Assembly (NCBI RefSeq): GCF_002260525.1
Contig: NZ_MRYI01000002.1
Coordinates: forward strand, 248,001 to 312,000
From: Hahella sp. CCB-MM4
GTDB taxonomy: Bacteria; Pseudomonadota; Gammaproteobacteria; Pseudomonadales; Oleiphilaceae
Direction: 5' to 3'
DNA length: 64,000 nt
In this document: one piece after another, positions 46,101-53,216 of the stretch
Layout: the number at the start of each line of letters is the position of its first letter
How positions within the stretch are numbered: position 1 is the stretch's first letter
Notes under the pieces: generated by a model
What the model was told of the DNA's origin: nothing
What the model saw: only the letters and a program-made list of their open reading frames with translations
The model's database searches: none
Made by a program: the position numbers and the translations under genes

Positions 46101-46967
46101 CTTGTCTGTGTTTATTCCCGACAATTGACCAGAGAAAGGCACATTATTGATCTGCATTGACCCATTCCAGGATTTTGCGAACAAATGACCACGGATAACA
46201 CCTTGAGGGTTACTCACGGTTGCCATAGGAGCAAGGACGGAACCTTCAACACCGATGTACTGGAGCCGCAATTCCTCGGCTTGGTAAAAGTTGAAAACTA
46301 CTTTATCAGCAATATTGGCCAGGGATTGCAGACTCATGCCGGACATACCGGTTATCCGGCCATCGATATTGAAAACGTATGTCGCATCAGTGGGAGCACA
46401 GGACGAGTCGACTTCGAATGTATGTGCCTGAAGTAACTGCGCGCCCGAGAGGTTAAACACCTGTAGATTGCTGTCGCAGGCTGCCGTCAGGTATAACCCA
46501 CCCCATAAGAATTCTGCCTGACCGCTCGCCTCCAACTTGGACAAGTCCTGGGAAAGTTCTTCCAGATATGCTTTCGCACTCTGAAAATCAATCTCTGGCG
46601 GCGCAGACCCCATAATGGCCGCCCCTTTCGCCATTCCGTACCGTACAGAGTCTCCGATCCCCTTCACGGAGCCTCCAGCAACAATACCTCCATGGTAAAC
46701 CCGACCACTGGGAAATACGATATTCCCACCTGCAACTAGAACATCACCAGCCTTGTTCGGCTCTAGTTTATCTCCCACACTGTAATTGTTGAGAGCAATA
46801 TTCCCTCCAACAGCCAAACGTCCTTCCACATCGGAAGAATCAGCCCGAAAATCATCAAATACAAAAGCATTATATTTCTGGGCTGGACCAAAATCTTTGG
46901 CAAAAGCACTAAAGCTGAGTAGACCAAGAATCAAAGTCGTAATGAAAGAGGCAACATACTGCATCAT
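40146..46967 (-). CDS. Giant surface protein: choice-of-anchor A, Ig/cadherin-like, FG-GAP and CARDB domains
   Basis: A 2273-residue exported protein (signal to about residue 23; AGGA 7 nt before ATG). A choice-of-anchor A domain (about 24-285) opens FNAF-like KYNAFVFDDFRADSSDVEG. Tandem cadherin-like repeats with TxNEDQ/VSEDQALAITL motifs run from about 443 to 720. Then come putative Ig (He_PIG) and CARDB modules, FG-GAP/VCBS calcium-loop repeats about 1130-1500 (DLDQDGSPDIILGR, DLDGDGIPEIGVAG), another CARDB, and a run of He_PIG repeats to about 2200. It ends with a Cys-rich RRRCVFCDSANFCSPVD tail. A likely adhesin or matrix protein. Confidence 0.85.
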   Translation of the reverse strand: MMQYVASFITTLILGLLSFSAFAKDFGPAQKYNAFVFDDFRADSSDVEGRLAVGGNIALNNYSVGDKLEPNKAGDVLVAGGNIVFPSGRVYHGGIVAGGSVKGIGDSVRYGMAKGAAIMGSAPPEIDFQSAKAYLEELSQDLSKLEASGQAEFLWGGLYLTAACDSNLQVFNLSGAQLLQAHTFEVDSSCAPTDATYVFNIDGRITGMSGMSLQSLANIADKVVFNFYQAEELRLQYIGVEGSVLAPMATVSNPQGVIRGHLFAKSWNGSMQINNVPFSGQLSGINTDKADICSLYPLTVDLNSLPAEGDSVTLYPGVNQGNFIWLSWNGSVKQSALVNSLFPPGNASEYVNPYDPQDKLLELGDWVNSVPGVKNSRAMRQAMNRLLNQEITIPVWTNRQGAGANRLYKVGALAKVVITNYALNGKGYLRLRYLGEGSCGAEPPVAEDQEVTTNEDQSTVFTLIASGEYTDEAQFLVTQEPQFGTIVQNSEELTYTPNANFNGQDSLHFKVIDGDLESNEATVNIIVAPVNDVPSANDQALTVSEDQALAITLTALDSDADTLTYTLINQPTNGVLSGEAPALIYMPNANFHGKDAFVFTVSDGQEQSQQATISIAVTPVNDPPTAQSLTLALDEDSSADVVLQGADIDGDSLTFVVVDAPAHGTLSGEVPNLSYQPQENFNGLDSFTYLVNDGTQDSTIVTVSMTIQPVNDAPMLQGEPTFSTPEGLSYTYSASAIDVDGDSLTYRLDVAPEAMTIDPVSGLIAWTPSAEYTQSVAEANSQCYTTHIGDVSVDGEVSTETRLINHSDLRLGSILLEPGAGGVYQLSTALSNRGLEDVTAPVDVYFYVGSPELGNLLGIQRQTALAAGETSRVGISVFPHLLTGDIYVSMSVSSVVEECDVRNNQARAALVELAVMDPGNLVDNRLFTLNVEDVNSTPVIVSEAELSHQAGQYFNFQIEAEDADAGDARTYTLISGPEGLSIDSRTGRLTADIDGLAAGDYQIVVEVEDLRGATTQQTLTLSIAENLPPTIISTPVVMGDANLRYEYDVDATDPNEGDTLLFSLLDSPEGMDIDRKNGLINWIGSELYLDNRADENLNCASDPVEDLRALEPVIKWEWPIPGEVIPHSEYNQVMHAPIAVPLQDTNGNGKLDEDDDIAIIFQAFRKSGYQYSGFLRAISAKDGKHIWTAETVRPYPLRSLAAADLDGDGTTEIVIIDIQGKLSALSYQGELLWQADTYEQAQWGGPAIADLDQDGSPDIILGRALYDNKGNLKWLGKDRYGSNPQGENHSGPLTYAADIDLDGDMELVAGPTIYDHTGKRIITNGEGTSALGNFDDDDYPEIVNVLDGYLSLYNHDGSLIWKDKKIVGGGNGGPPLVADLDGDGIPEIGVAGSSRYTVFNANGDIVWSQPTRDKSSGKTGSSAFDFNDDGRMEIVYGDEYYLRVYDGVSGEVIYEIENVSVTAYEYPLVVDVDHDGHAEIVAASNSFNDPVNPGIRVIEDTSDSWVGTRSIWNQHAYSVSNINDDMTVPLNPDKSWLKYNTFRANAYPDRPASGLADLTVHGFKIDEAAGTVAVTVKNRGRASVTSDFTLKVSLQSSDGETRELGSQAISGLSLGASVTVPFTVDVSTLSGDLIAELVVPEGVSECLTGNNSVHAAVVRVSAKDQAGLHDSQTYALSMQKQNTAPVITSSSVLETTVGENTGLQVTVSDPDRGDSHEFELIDPPSNIFVGKYSGRLSVKNPIEGNYTITIRVTDLAGASTEQVITLIVSPPDNLPPVFTTTPNTSAKEDFKYEYQANAVDPEGDTVTYALSRKQDGMTIDSTTGLVKWTPLYRHVGVKSAEISAIDSKGAVTKQYFVIDVAIGFIYNDAPRIKSIPDGSAYAGQLYEYQVLVSDPDNDTDFTYKLLESAEGMKISDSGFFTWLPSSDWVGRSAEALIEVHDGKGGYAEQRLTLPVNESVNSPPVITSSPVQTAAVGIPYEYTLTAEDNDGDSFSYFLTDGPVGLSLFNNRITWLPEFSQAAQLFPVNVMVKDSRGSASTQTFSIAVGDLSGANSRPWILGETSVIAIAGQPFRYTISAVDADGDSLSYQLLSGPPGMSQVGDSAIIEWLPDVSMSNTVQTMTVQVTDSLGAWTQQKFTINVSDESGDPDSGTGSGNGLEPILLNRPKADAYVSQLYKYTIQAIDADGYAVANMELIEAPTGMELQMDSGAGRLRWTPTQDQVGVHYFTLRLTDYHGVTKEETFTVLVYPERKLNRRRCVFCDSANFCSPVDSL

Positions 46968-47288
46968 TAGGCAATCCTGAGTTCATCCTTTAGGGGTAAT
47001 CCACAACGAAGACTACGCAGTGGTAATGCGAGGGCGCGATTATACGGGATGGAAACGGAAGTGGAGCTTTTGTTGTGAATCTTTTTTAATGTTTCACATT
47101 TCATGAAGATAATAGATGAAAAGAGCAAGACATATTGTCTGAGAAACCTTATACAGCATCTACACTAGCTGGCTAAATTGGCTCTGGATCGGAGGTTAAT
47201 ACCCCCTCATAATTAAACTCAGACCTCAAAAAAATAACATATAGTATAAGTGGCCGAACTAGTGTATCTATTTTATATGAAGCGAGAT
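46968..47288. other. Intergenic region upstream of the giant surface protein
   Basis: About 320 bp, AT-rich, without a supportable gene. It should hold the promoter of the surface-protein operon and the end of the methyltransferase transcript. I cannot pick out a specific signal. Confidence 0.4.
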
Positions 47289-48086
47289 TCATGCAACCGT
47301 TCCTTTAACGGCCCAAGCCCTGGCATTAAGGGCAATACTTCCATCCGACTTTCTGGGAAGTACATCTGACAGTCGGCGTGATATTTCTTCACGCAGGTCA
47401 TCTCCTATCGACGCGACGTATGCGGATGCCGGTCCGGTTTCTCCCATAAATGGCTTCCAATAGTCATCAAAACTAGCAAATTCCGTTGGGATTTCGACAG
47501 CTTCACATTTCACGTCGTGAAAGCCACTATGAACAAACAAATCCGCCAGTGCTTCTTGATGACAAAGAGGGAATCGATTGCCTTCATCCAGTTCTTTCGC
47601 CGACTGATCTAACTCTGTTGCCACATCCCAAAAGGAACGCAGAAACTCCATGCCTTTTGCATAATCCCACACGCATGCTGAAACGGTGCCTCTTGGGGCC
47701 GCCAGGGAGCGCATTTCGTGAATAGCAGTATCGGCATCCGGAAAGAAGTTCAATGCAAACATCGAAGAAATGCTGTCGTATCCGCCAGGCCGGCTCGGTA
47801 GATTTCCAATTCCAGCCGTCGCGAAAGACACCTGATCATGTTGGTAGTTACTCCGGGCAAACTCAATGAACGATTCCGCTGGATCACAACCAACAACAGA
47901 GGCTGGATGTGCTTGACTGGATATTGCACCTGTCAGCGAGCCCGTGCCACACCCGACATCCAACCAATGAATTCCGCTGGGTAATCCGAGCCATGACAAG
48001 AACCTTGGAGCAATACGTCGACTCCACCGGCCCATAAAATACTCATAACTTGAAGCCTTACTCCACCTATCACTATCATTTGACAT
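47289..48086 (-). CDS. Class I SAM-dependent methyltransferase
   Basis: A 265-residue protein; the ATG at 48086 follows AGGAGG at 9 nt. Motif I WLDVGCGTGSLTG (about 42-54) and motif II around VVGCDPAESFIEFAR are clear, as is the LNFFPDADTAIHEM stretch, of the UbiE/COQ5-like group. The substrate is not evident. It follows the T3SS gene sctL by 158 bp on the same strand with no visible terminator, so it may be read through from that operon. Confidence 0.85.
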   Translation of the reverse strand: MSNDSDRWSKASSYEYFMGRWSRRIAPRFLSWLGLPSGIHWLDVGCGTGSLTGAISSQAHPASVVGCDPAESFIEFARSNYQHDQVSFATAGIGNLPSRPGGYDSISSMFALNFFPDADTAIHEMRSLAAPRGTVSACVWDYAKGMEFLRSFWDVATELDQSAKELDEGNRFPLCHQEALADLFVHSGFHDVKCEAVEIPTEFASFDDYWKPFMGETGPASAYVASIGDDLREEISRRLSDVLPRKSDGSIALNARAWAVKGTVA

Positions 48087-48244
48087 CTTGATTGCCCTCC
48101 TGTGCCGACGCATTGAATAAAGGAACCAAGCCTGCTCATTTGCCTTTCGATATCAGCAGTGATTATCACTCAACTCGACAACAAAATTCGTCATTAGATT
48201 ATTCTACACCTGCTGACGAAAAGGAGTCCCCATGTTCTCACCAA

Positions 48245-48868
48245 CTACCGATCCCCCAAGGCAGTTTCTATCAGTTCGTTCAGCCGGGCAAACTGATCAG
48301 ATATTGAGCACTTGATAATGCCGGCATCGCCTTCCAGAACACACATTTCGCGGGAAATCCGAGTGTCCGCAACGACTTCAAAATATTCGACACCGGGATG
48401 ATTTTCCTTAATCTGGGGGAGAGTGGCCTTTACCTTATTTTCCATTTCAGGCGCTACGCGTATCAGAACCCGGTAATCATTTCTCAATGAGGTGAGGCCG
48501 GACTGAATCATGCCGATCATTTTCTGCTCGTCGTCGATCCCGCCAAGTATTCGCTCCAGCGTCAGTTTGACCAATTGCACTAAATCCGTTTCCGCCATCT
48601 GCATCATCTGATTGGCCCGAATACGAGCGGTAATCAAACGTTCGGCACACTCCTGTCGGGCAATGGAGATGCCGTCTTTGTATCCATCCTGCAATACTTG
48701 TTCTGCCCGTTGTCTGGCTTGAGCCATGATGCTATCAGCCTCTTTTCTGGCAGCATCAAGCAGGTTGTTCGCTTCGAGCAGAGATTCATAATCAGCCGCC
48801 TTGATAATACCGCCATTTGGATTGACTCCTGCCGACAGCGGCTTGATTAAACTGTAACCGGTTTCCAT
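48245..48868 (-). CDS. sctL: T3SS stator protein SctL (YscL)
   Basis: A 207-residue protein (YscL 221-223). The N-terminal SLIKPLSAGVNPNGGIIKAADYE and the long alanine/glutamine-rich helix (LLDAARKEADSIMAQARQRA) match the family; the C-terminal domain binds SctN. The start lies inside sctK (22-nt overlap). Confidence 0.92.
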   Translation of the reverse strand: METGYSLIKPLSAGVNPNGGIIKAADYESLLEANNLLDAARKEADSIMAQARQRAEQVLQDGYKDGISIARQECAERLITARIRANQMMQMAETDLVQLVKLTLERILGGIDDEQKMIGMIQSGLTSLRNDYRVLIRVAPEMENKVKATLPQIKENHPGVEYFEVVADTRISREMCVLEGDAGIIKCSISDQFARLNELIETALGDR

Positions 48869-49557
48869 TGTGGATTAATCTCCTGAGCGATCTTCAACAG
48901 CAAACCCTGGGCGCGCCCTTGGACTTCGAGAATCTGATGAACGTCATTAACATAGGCACGGAATCCGACCTGCCATTGGGATTGAATTTTTTCTGCATCT
49001 TTCTTATCGAAGAAATAGAGCATTCTCTGTATGGCAGGCTTCAACAGGTTGTTTGAAGCAAGTGACAGAAGCTTCAGCCCGGAATCAAATACTGCTGCCC
49101 TGGTCTCCTCCCCGCCCAGGAACTCCCATTCATCCAGGTTGATAGCCTTACACAGTGATCCCGCCATAAAAGGCGCTCTTTCGAGCGCGAAACGGTACCC
49201 TGGAATCCCCAGACTTTTCTTGATTTCCCGCTGTTGCTGGCCACAGATAATCTGTCTGATTCGGTGATGATTCAGCGCAAGCCCGGCATAAAGCACTACC
49301 TGACGGAAAGTATTTCCGGGAAGCAATAGCAATTGCAGCATCGGATCAGCAAACGATTCGGCTGGCACCTCCTCAAGAACTTCCGGTTGCTCCAACAGAA
49401 AACGGTTGAGGGTTCGGGTAGCTTCAGGGTTCGCTGTAATGGCAGCCAACTGCGGAGGGCTCAGCCACGGAGTCAACCAACTGGCATCCACATAACTCGC
49501 AGGCAGCCAATTAAATTTGGCCATCAGAATGAGCAGATCACTGGATATCATCGGCAT
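48847..49557 (-). CDS. sctK: T3SS sorting platform protein SctK (YscK)
   Basis: A 236-residue protein (YscK 209) with the family's helical pattern, including WLTPWLSPPQLAAITANPEAT and LPGNTFRQVVLYAGLALNHH. SctK links the sorting platform pods to SctD. Position between sctJ and sctL is conserved. Confidence 0.85.
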   Translation of the reverse strand: MPMISSDLLILMAKFNWLPASYVDASWLTPWLSPPQLAAITANPEATRTLNRFLLEQPEVLEEVPAESFADPMLQLLLLPGNTFRQVVLYAGLALNHHRIRQIICGQQQREIKKSLGIPGYRFALERAPFMAGSLCKAINLDEWEFLGGEETRAAVFDSGLKLLSLASNNLLKPAIQRMLYFFDKKDAEKIQSQWQVGFRAYVNDVHQILEVQGRAQGLLLKIAQEINPQWKPVTV

Positions 49558-49649
49558 TTCACCTTCTTTTCCGCTTTTCTATCCATCCCTTTCCGCCCCT
49601 TTCTACCTTAGTTAGCCATTCAGTCTTAACCAATGAGTCCGTCAGCCGA

Positions 49650-50447
49650 TTAAGCCTGACCTGCTGGAATCAGGTGGGTCTCACGTTTTCTAATCCGCAG
49701 GTACAGCAAAACATTGCCCGCCAGAGCGCCTGTCAGCAGAACCAGGACAATGCCAATCAGTGTATATAAACGGTCTGTAGAACTGGCCGCCACACTGATG
49801 GAAAAGACACTGTTCATCGTCTGGGACGGGTCATTGGAAGCAGATTGGGAAGGAAACAAGGCCACTGAAATATTGTCATAACTCAACCCTTCGATACTGT
49901 TATTGACCAACATTTTTATCTGCGGCACAAAGTCATCGAGATTGACGTTGCTGGCATATTTTATGAAAACTGACGCAGAGGAGACTTTCAGAGGCGCTTT
50001 CTTGCCTTCAACTTCGGGCATCACAACATGAACTCTGGCTGTAATGACACCATCCAACTGTGACAGGGTTGCCGCGATTTCCTGTGAAAGCCCATAAATA
50101 TACCGGGCCCGTTCTTCGAGGGGCGAGGATATCAATCCGTCTTTCTTGAACAACTCACCCACACTGGCAAAGTCGTCCCTCGGGAATCCTCGGCTTTTCA
50201 GAACCTGGATCGCCCTCGACAGATCCTCACCGTCTACCATCAAGGTTACCAGTTGCCCCTTCTGGTCAGATACCTTTTCGGTGTTGATTCCCCGCTCCAG
50301 GAGAATGGAAAGCATCTCATTGCCTTCTTTTTCAGTTAACCCTGAATATAGTTCTTCATTGCAACCTGAAAGCAGGATAAACAACGCCATAGCTAACAGG
50401 CGAAAAAGCATCATGGAATGGGTGTGTATTTCAGCAATGACTTTCAT
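49650..50447 (-). CDS. sctJ: T3SS inner-ring lipoprotein SctJ (YscJ)
   Basis: A 265-residue protein (YscJ 244). Signal peptide with lipobox LSGC (Cys29), then two ring-building motifs (ELYSGLTEKEGNEMLSILLE, VMPEVEGKKAPLKVSSASVF) and a C-terminal transmembrane helix (LIGIVLVLLTGALAGNVLLY). It starts 2 bp after the sctI stop. A second in-frame ATG pair at 50414 is a possible shorter start. Confidence 0.96.
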   Translation of the reverse strand: MKVIAEIHTHSMMLFRLLAMALFILLSGCNEELYSGLTEKEGNEMLSILLERGINTEKVSDQKGQLVTLMVDGEDLSRAIQVLKSRGFPRDDFASVGELFKKDGLISSPLEERARYIYGLSQEIAATLSQLDGVITARVHVVMPEVEGKKAPLKVSSASVFIKYASNVNLDDFVPQIKMLVNNSIEGLSYDNISVALFPSQSASNDPSQTMNSVFSISVAASSTDRLYTLIGIVLVLLTGALAGNVLLYLRIRKRETHLIPAGQA

Positions 50448-50449
50448 GG

Positions 50450-50860
50450 CTACTGACTCTTAAGCAGTGTATCCAGGTTCTGGGTGCTTTTACTGACCGT
50501 TTTATTGATGAGTTCGCCCTGCAAAGTCAGCTTGGCGAGATCAAATTGCAACTTCATCATGCTATTGATTCTCAGGGGATCGGTACCATTCATGGATTCC
50601 TGTACTGCACCTACCTGACGGTCATACCCGGACTTCATGTTCTGTAACCCCTGCAAGACTTTGTCTCCCAGAGAATTTCCGGCACTTTCCGCTGTGGTCA
50701 CGGCATCTATATTTCCATCACCAAGCCTAGAAGGGTCTGCCGGTTGCTGCAGACTATTCTGGAACTGCTCCACGGCCACACTATCCGCACCGACATTATT
50801 GCCAGCGCTCTGTTCGGTACTAAGAAGATTCAAACTGTACTGAATACTGATCGGCTCCAT
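50450..50860 (-). CDS. sctI: T3SS inner rod protein SctI (YscI)
   Basis: A 136-residue protein (YscI 115) with a disordered N-terminal half and an amphipathic C-terminal helix (LRINSMMKLQFDLAKLTLQG, then KTVSKSTQNLDTLLKSQ), the hallmark of inner-rod proteins. Position between the TPR chaperone and sctJ is conserved apart from the missing yscH. Confidence 0.82.
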   Translation of the reverse strand: MEPISIQYSLNLLSTEQSAGNNVGADSVAVEQFQNSLQQPADPSRLGDGNIDAVTTAESAGNSLGDKVLQGLQNMKSGYDRQVGAVQESMNGTDPLRINSMMKLQFDLAKLTLQGELINKTVSKSTQNLDTLLKSQ

Positions 50861-50895
50861 ATTTCACCTGTCTTGTCCTGCATTGATGGGCGGGT

Positions 50896-51282
50896 TTATC
50901 CCCGATCCAATTCATAAGTCATGATATTGCGCGCCAGACGGGCTGAAACGATTTCTCCACTTACTGACACGCTTTCCAATATCGCCCTGGCGTCTGCCGT
51001 CCTGCCTTGTTGAAGCCATTCCAACCCTATGAAACAGCACAATATAGGGTCATCCGATAACTCAGCCGTCGGCATGCCCAACTCGCGACACACACGGGAA
51101 CGCAGCATTTCCGTAATAGCCAGCCCCAGTGCTGACGGCCGATTACCGGGTCTGATCAGATCAATGGCCGTGAAGACTTTATCAGCCTGATCAATGTCAC
51201 CACTGAGCATCATGTCAAAGGCCTCATTTGCCAGCTTTTGAAGTACAAGGCTGTCCGTATCGACTTCGGTGATCGGGTTCAT
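50896..51282 (-). CDS. sctG: YscG-like TPR chaperone of the needle protein (SctG)
   Basis: A 128-residue TPR protein (YscG 115). The repeats ANEAFDMMLSGDIDQADKVF and PILCCFIGLEWLQQGRTADA correspond to YscG/PscG. It overlaps sctF by 4 nt and, with YscE, keeps the needle subunit monomeric. Confidence 0.82.
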   Translation of the reverse strand: MNPITEVDTDSLVLQKLANEAFDMMLSGDIDQADKVFTAIDLIRPGNRPSALGLAITEMLRSRVCRELGMPTAELSDDPILCCFIGLEWLQQGRTADARAILESVSVSGEIVSARLARNIMTYELDRG

Positions 51283-51503
51283 TGCATTTTCTGAACGATG
51301 CTGGCGAACGTATCCTTGAGGGATTTGATGGTTGTGCTGTGTAGGTTATTGAGCAGTCCCCATTCCTGAATTTTTTGTTGAAAACGAATCAGGTCTGTTG
51401 AGCTGTTAGGATCCATACTTTCAGCAAACGACCTTAGTTCGTCCTCTTTCAAAGTTGCCTGCCGCCCCATTGACTCGTTAATTGCTTCAAAGTTAAACGC
51501 CAT
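51279..51503 (-). CDS. sctF: T3SS needle protein SctF (YscF)
   Basis: A 74-residue protein from the ATG at 51503 (GAGGTG 7 nt upstream; GTG at 51512 would be less well placed). It has the helix-turn-helix needle fold, with LRSFAESMDPNSSTDLIRFQ, QKIQEWGLLNNLHS and KSLKDTFASIVQKMQ. The start is 1 nt after the sctE-like stop. Confidence 0.9.
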   Translation of the reverse strand: MAFNFEAINESMGRQATLKEDELRSFAESMDPNSSTDLIRFQQKIQEWGLLNNLHSTTIKSLKDTFASIVQKMQ

Positions 51504-51504
51504 G

Positions 51505-51690
51505 TTAATCACCTCTGGTTCCGTTTTTCTTCATCCGGCAGATCACCAGATCCACCGCCTCTTCCAGTTTCGCCAGTTTTCTGAATTCTGACGGCTTACA
51601 TCCTGTCTTCAGCCTCAATTTCAGACTCCGCTGATAGTCCTGCAGCAGCCGGAGCCACTCATCGTGTGTTCGAGTTTCACTATCGTTCAT
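51505..51690 (-). CDS. YscE-like co-chaperone of the needle protein
   Basis: A 61-residue protein (YscE 66) with two amphipathic helices (EWLRLLQDYQRSLKLRLKTG and FRKLAKLEEAVDLVICRMKK). Position between sctD and sctF and its size identify it. Together with the TPR chaperone it forms the ternary complex with the needle subunit. Confidence 0.75.
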   Translation of the reverse strand: MNDSETRTHDEWLRLLQDYQRSLKLRLKTGCKPSEFRKLAKLEEAVDLVICRMKKNGTRGD

Positions 51691-51732
51691 GGCTCTTTAC
51701 CGCAATATTGATTATTCAAGACCATATCCCGG

Positions 51733-53076
51733 CTACTCAGCGCCAGCCCCAACCCGGTATTTCACTAACTCCTTACCTCGCTTCAGGACCACCGCATCCT
51801 CCTGCACCAGCTCAAGGTAGAACCCGTTCTTCAGGTGGGATCCGAGACCATATCGGCGACCGTCCGCCAGCACGACATAGGGGATAGATCCAAGACTGAC
51901 ACCACGGATATCAATCACCGGTCTGTTATCAGCCATGACAGCCACATCAATTGAGCTGCCAAAAAGGTCATGGTACTTGCGATTGATTCGTTGCCAGGCC
52001 TCCGAGTTTTCCAGCTGGATTTCGGAGGAAATGGATAATCGCCCATCATTGGCATTCACGATCACTTCCTTATCCAGATTTTCCTCCCTAATCCACCGCT
52101 GCAGCATCGCAAGGCGGCTTTCCGGATTCTCCACCTGATCAGAAATAGCTGTCAGCCCGGGAATATCAGCCAGCAGAAGCGCCTTTACCCGCTGCCATTT
52201 GGCTAAATCCTGCTGGACTCCGCTGATACTCAGTTCACCTGGCAGCACGCCAATGGCGACCACCAAATTGTCCATGTCGAACTGTTTCAGAAGGGTTTCG
52301 GTGGAACGCTGAATGCCCTCCATGCTTCTGATATCCAAATCGTATTGAATATTCAGGGTCTGCAGCTTTTTTTCTAATCGACCTGTATCCGTGAATGAGT
52401 GGACGTATCCCCTTACCAGCCACTGATTTGAGTTCGACGCAGAGGGTTGATGAATGGCCTCAAGCCCTTCAAACCCAGGCTCACTGAGAACCACTTCGTT
52501 AACATCAATGATGCTCGCAGGCATCACCATTCCTGCGTCCAGCCGGCTACTGTTAAACACCACGCCACAAGCGACAAAGAAAACAAATATCGATAGGTTA
52601 ATGAACACTTTGGAACGGCTGAAATAGCCATAACCATCTCCCGCTTGTTGCGTGCTAGCTGTTCTTTTTTCAATAACCTCCAGCGAGTTTCCCGCTTCTT
52701 TTTTCTGGGCACTATCTCCATTATCCCCGGCGACATTCTCCAGTCCGGGAAGCTGAATCTCCGGCCATCCTGAATCGGATGGTCCGAAACAAAAATGGAG
52801 CAAGCCCACGGAATAAACCTCAAATGCGATAATTTGTATTGCTCTCTCTGACATCGGTGACCCATGGGTGCTCAAGACCAGAGATTCATCCTCACAGAGC
52901 AATCTGATGGTATCGCTCACTTCCAGTTGGAATGCCTCTGCCGGCAATATTCGATCGTGAATCACAATATCGCACTCGTCAGAATGCCCAACCCGATACA
53001 TCCTGTTTTCGAGGTGCATTTCCGCCCCCGCATGGGGTCCGGAGAGTAGCTTGATAATCCATTTCGCTTTGCTCAT
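51733..53076 (-). CDS. sctD: T3SS inner-membrane ring protein SctD (YscD)
   Basis: A 447-residue protein (YscD 419). N-terminal FHA-like cytosolic domain (IKLLSGPHAGAEMHLENRMY, YRVGHSDECDIVIHD), one transmembrane helix at about 155-175 (KVFINLSIFVFFVACGVVF) and a periplasmic ring-building region. The FHA-like domain connects to SctK/SctL. Confidence 0.93.
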   Translation of the reverse strand: MSKAKWIIKLLSGPHAGAEMHLENRMYRVGHSDECDIVIHDRILPAEAFQLEVSDTIRLLCEDESLVLSTHGSPMSERAIQIIAFEVYSVGLLHFCFGPSDSGWPEIQLPGLENVAGDNGDSAQKKEAGNSLEVIEKRTASTQQAGDGYGYFSRSKVFINLSIFVFFVACGVVFNSSRLDAGMVMPASIIDVNEVVLSEPGFEGLEAIHQPSASNSNQWLVRGYVHSFTDTGRLEKKLQTLNIQYDLDIRSMEGIQRSTETLLKQFDMDNLVVAIGVLPGELSISGVQQDLAKWQRVKALLLADIPGLTAISDQVENPESRLAMLQRWIREENLDKEVIVNANDGRLSISSEIQLENSEAWQRINRKYHDLFGSSIDVAVMADNRPVIDIRGVSLGSIPYVVLADGRRYGLGSHLKNGFYLELVQEDAVVLKRGKELVKYRVGAGAE

Positions 53077-53204
53077 GGCTGTCTGATTGCCTGATTAATG
53101 TTTAGATGATTCAACTTGCGGGCGAAGATTCCTGTCCTGTTTTTCCAGTGCCCCAAGCCAATGTCTATGGATTTACGATGCTCCACCCTTGAACCTGAAG
53201 ACAT
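53073..53204 (-). CDS. Possible 43-residue gene between sctC and sctD
   Basis: An open frame starting ATG at 53204 (GGTGG 4 nt upstream) and ending with TGA overlapping the sctD ATG. Predicted product begins MSSGSRVEHRKSIDIGLGHW and is basic. The ATGA overlap and ribosome site suggest coupling to sctD, but it has no known counterpart in Ysc operons and could be spurious. Confidence 0.3.
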   Translation of the reverse strand: MSSGSRVEHRKSIDIGLGHWKNRTGIFARKLNHLNINQAIRQP

Positions 53205-53216
53205 ACATCCACCGGT

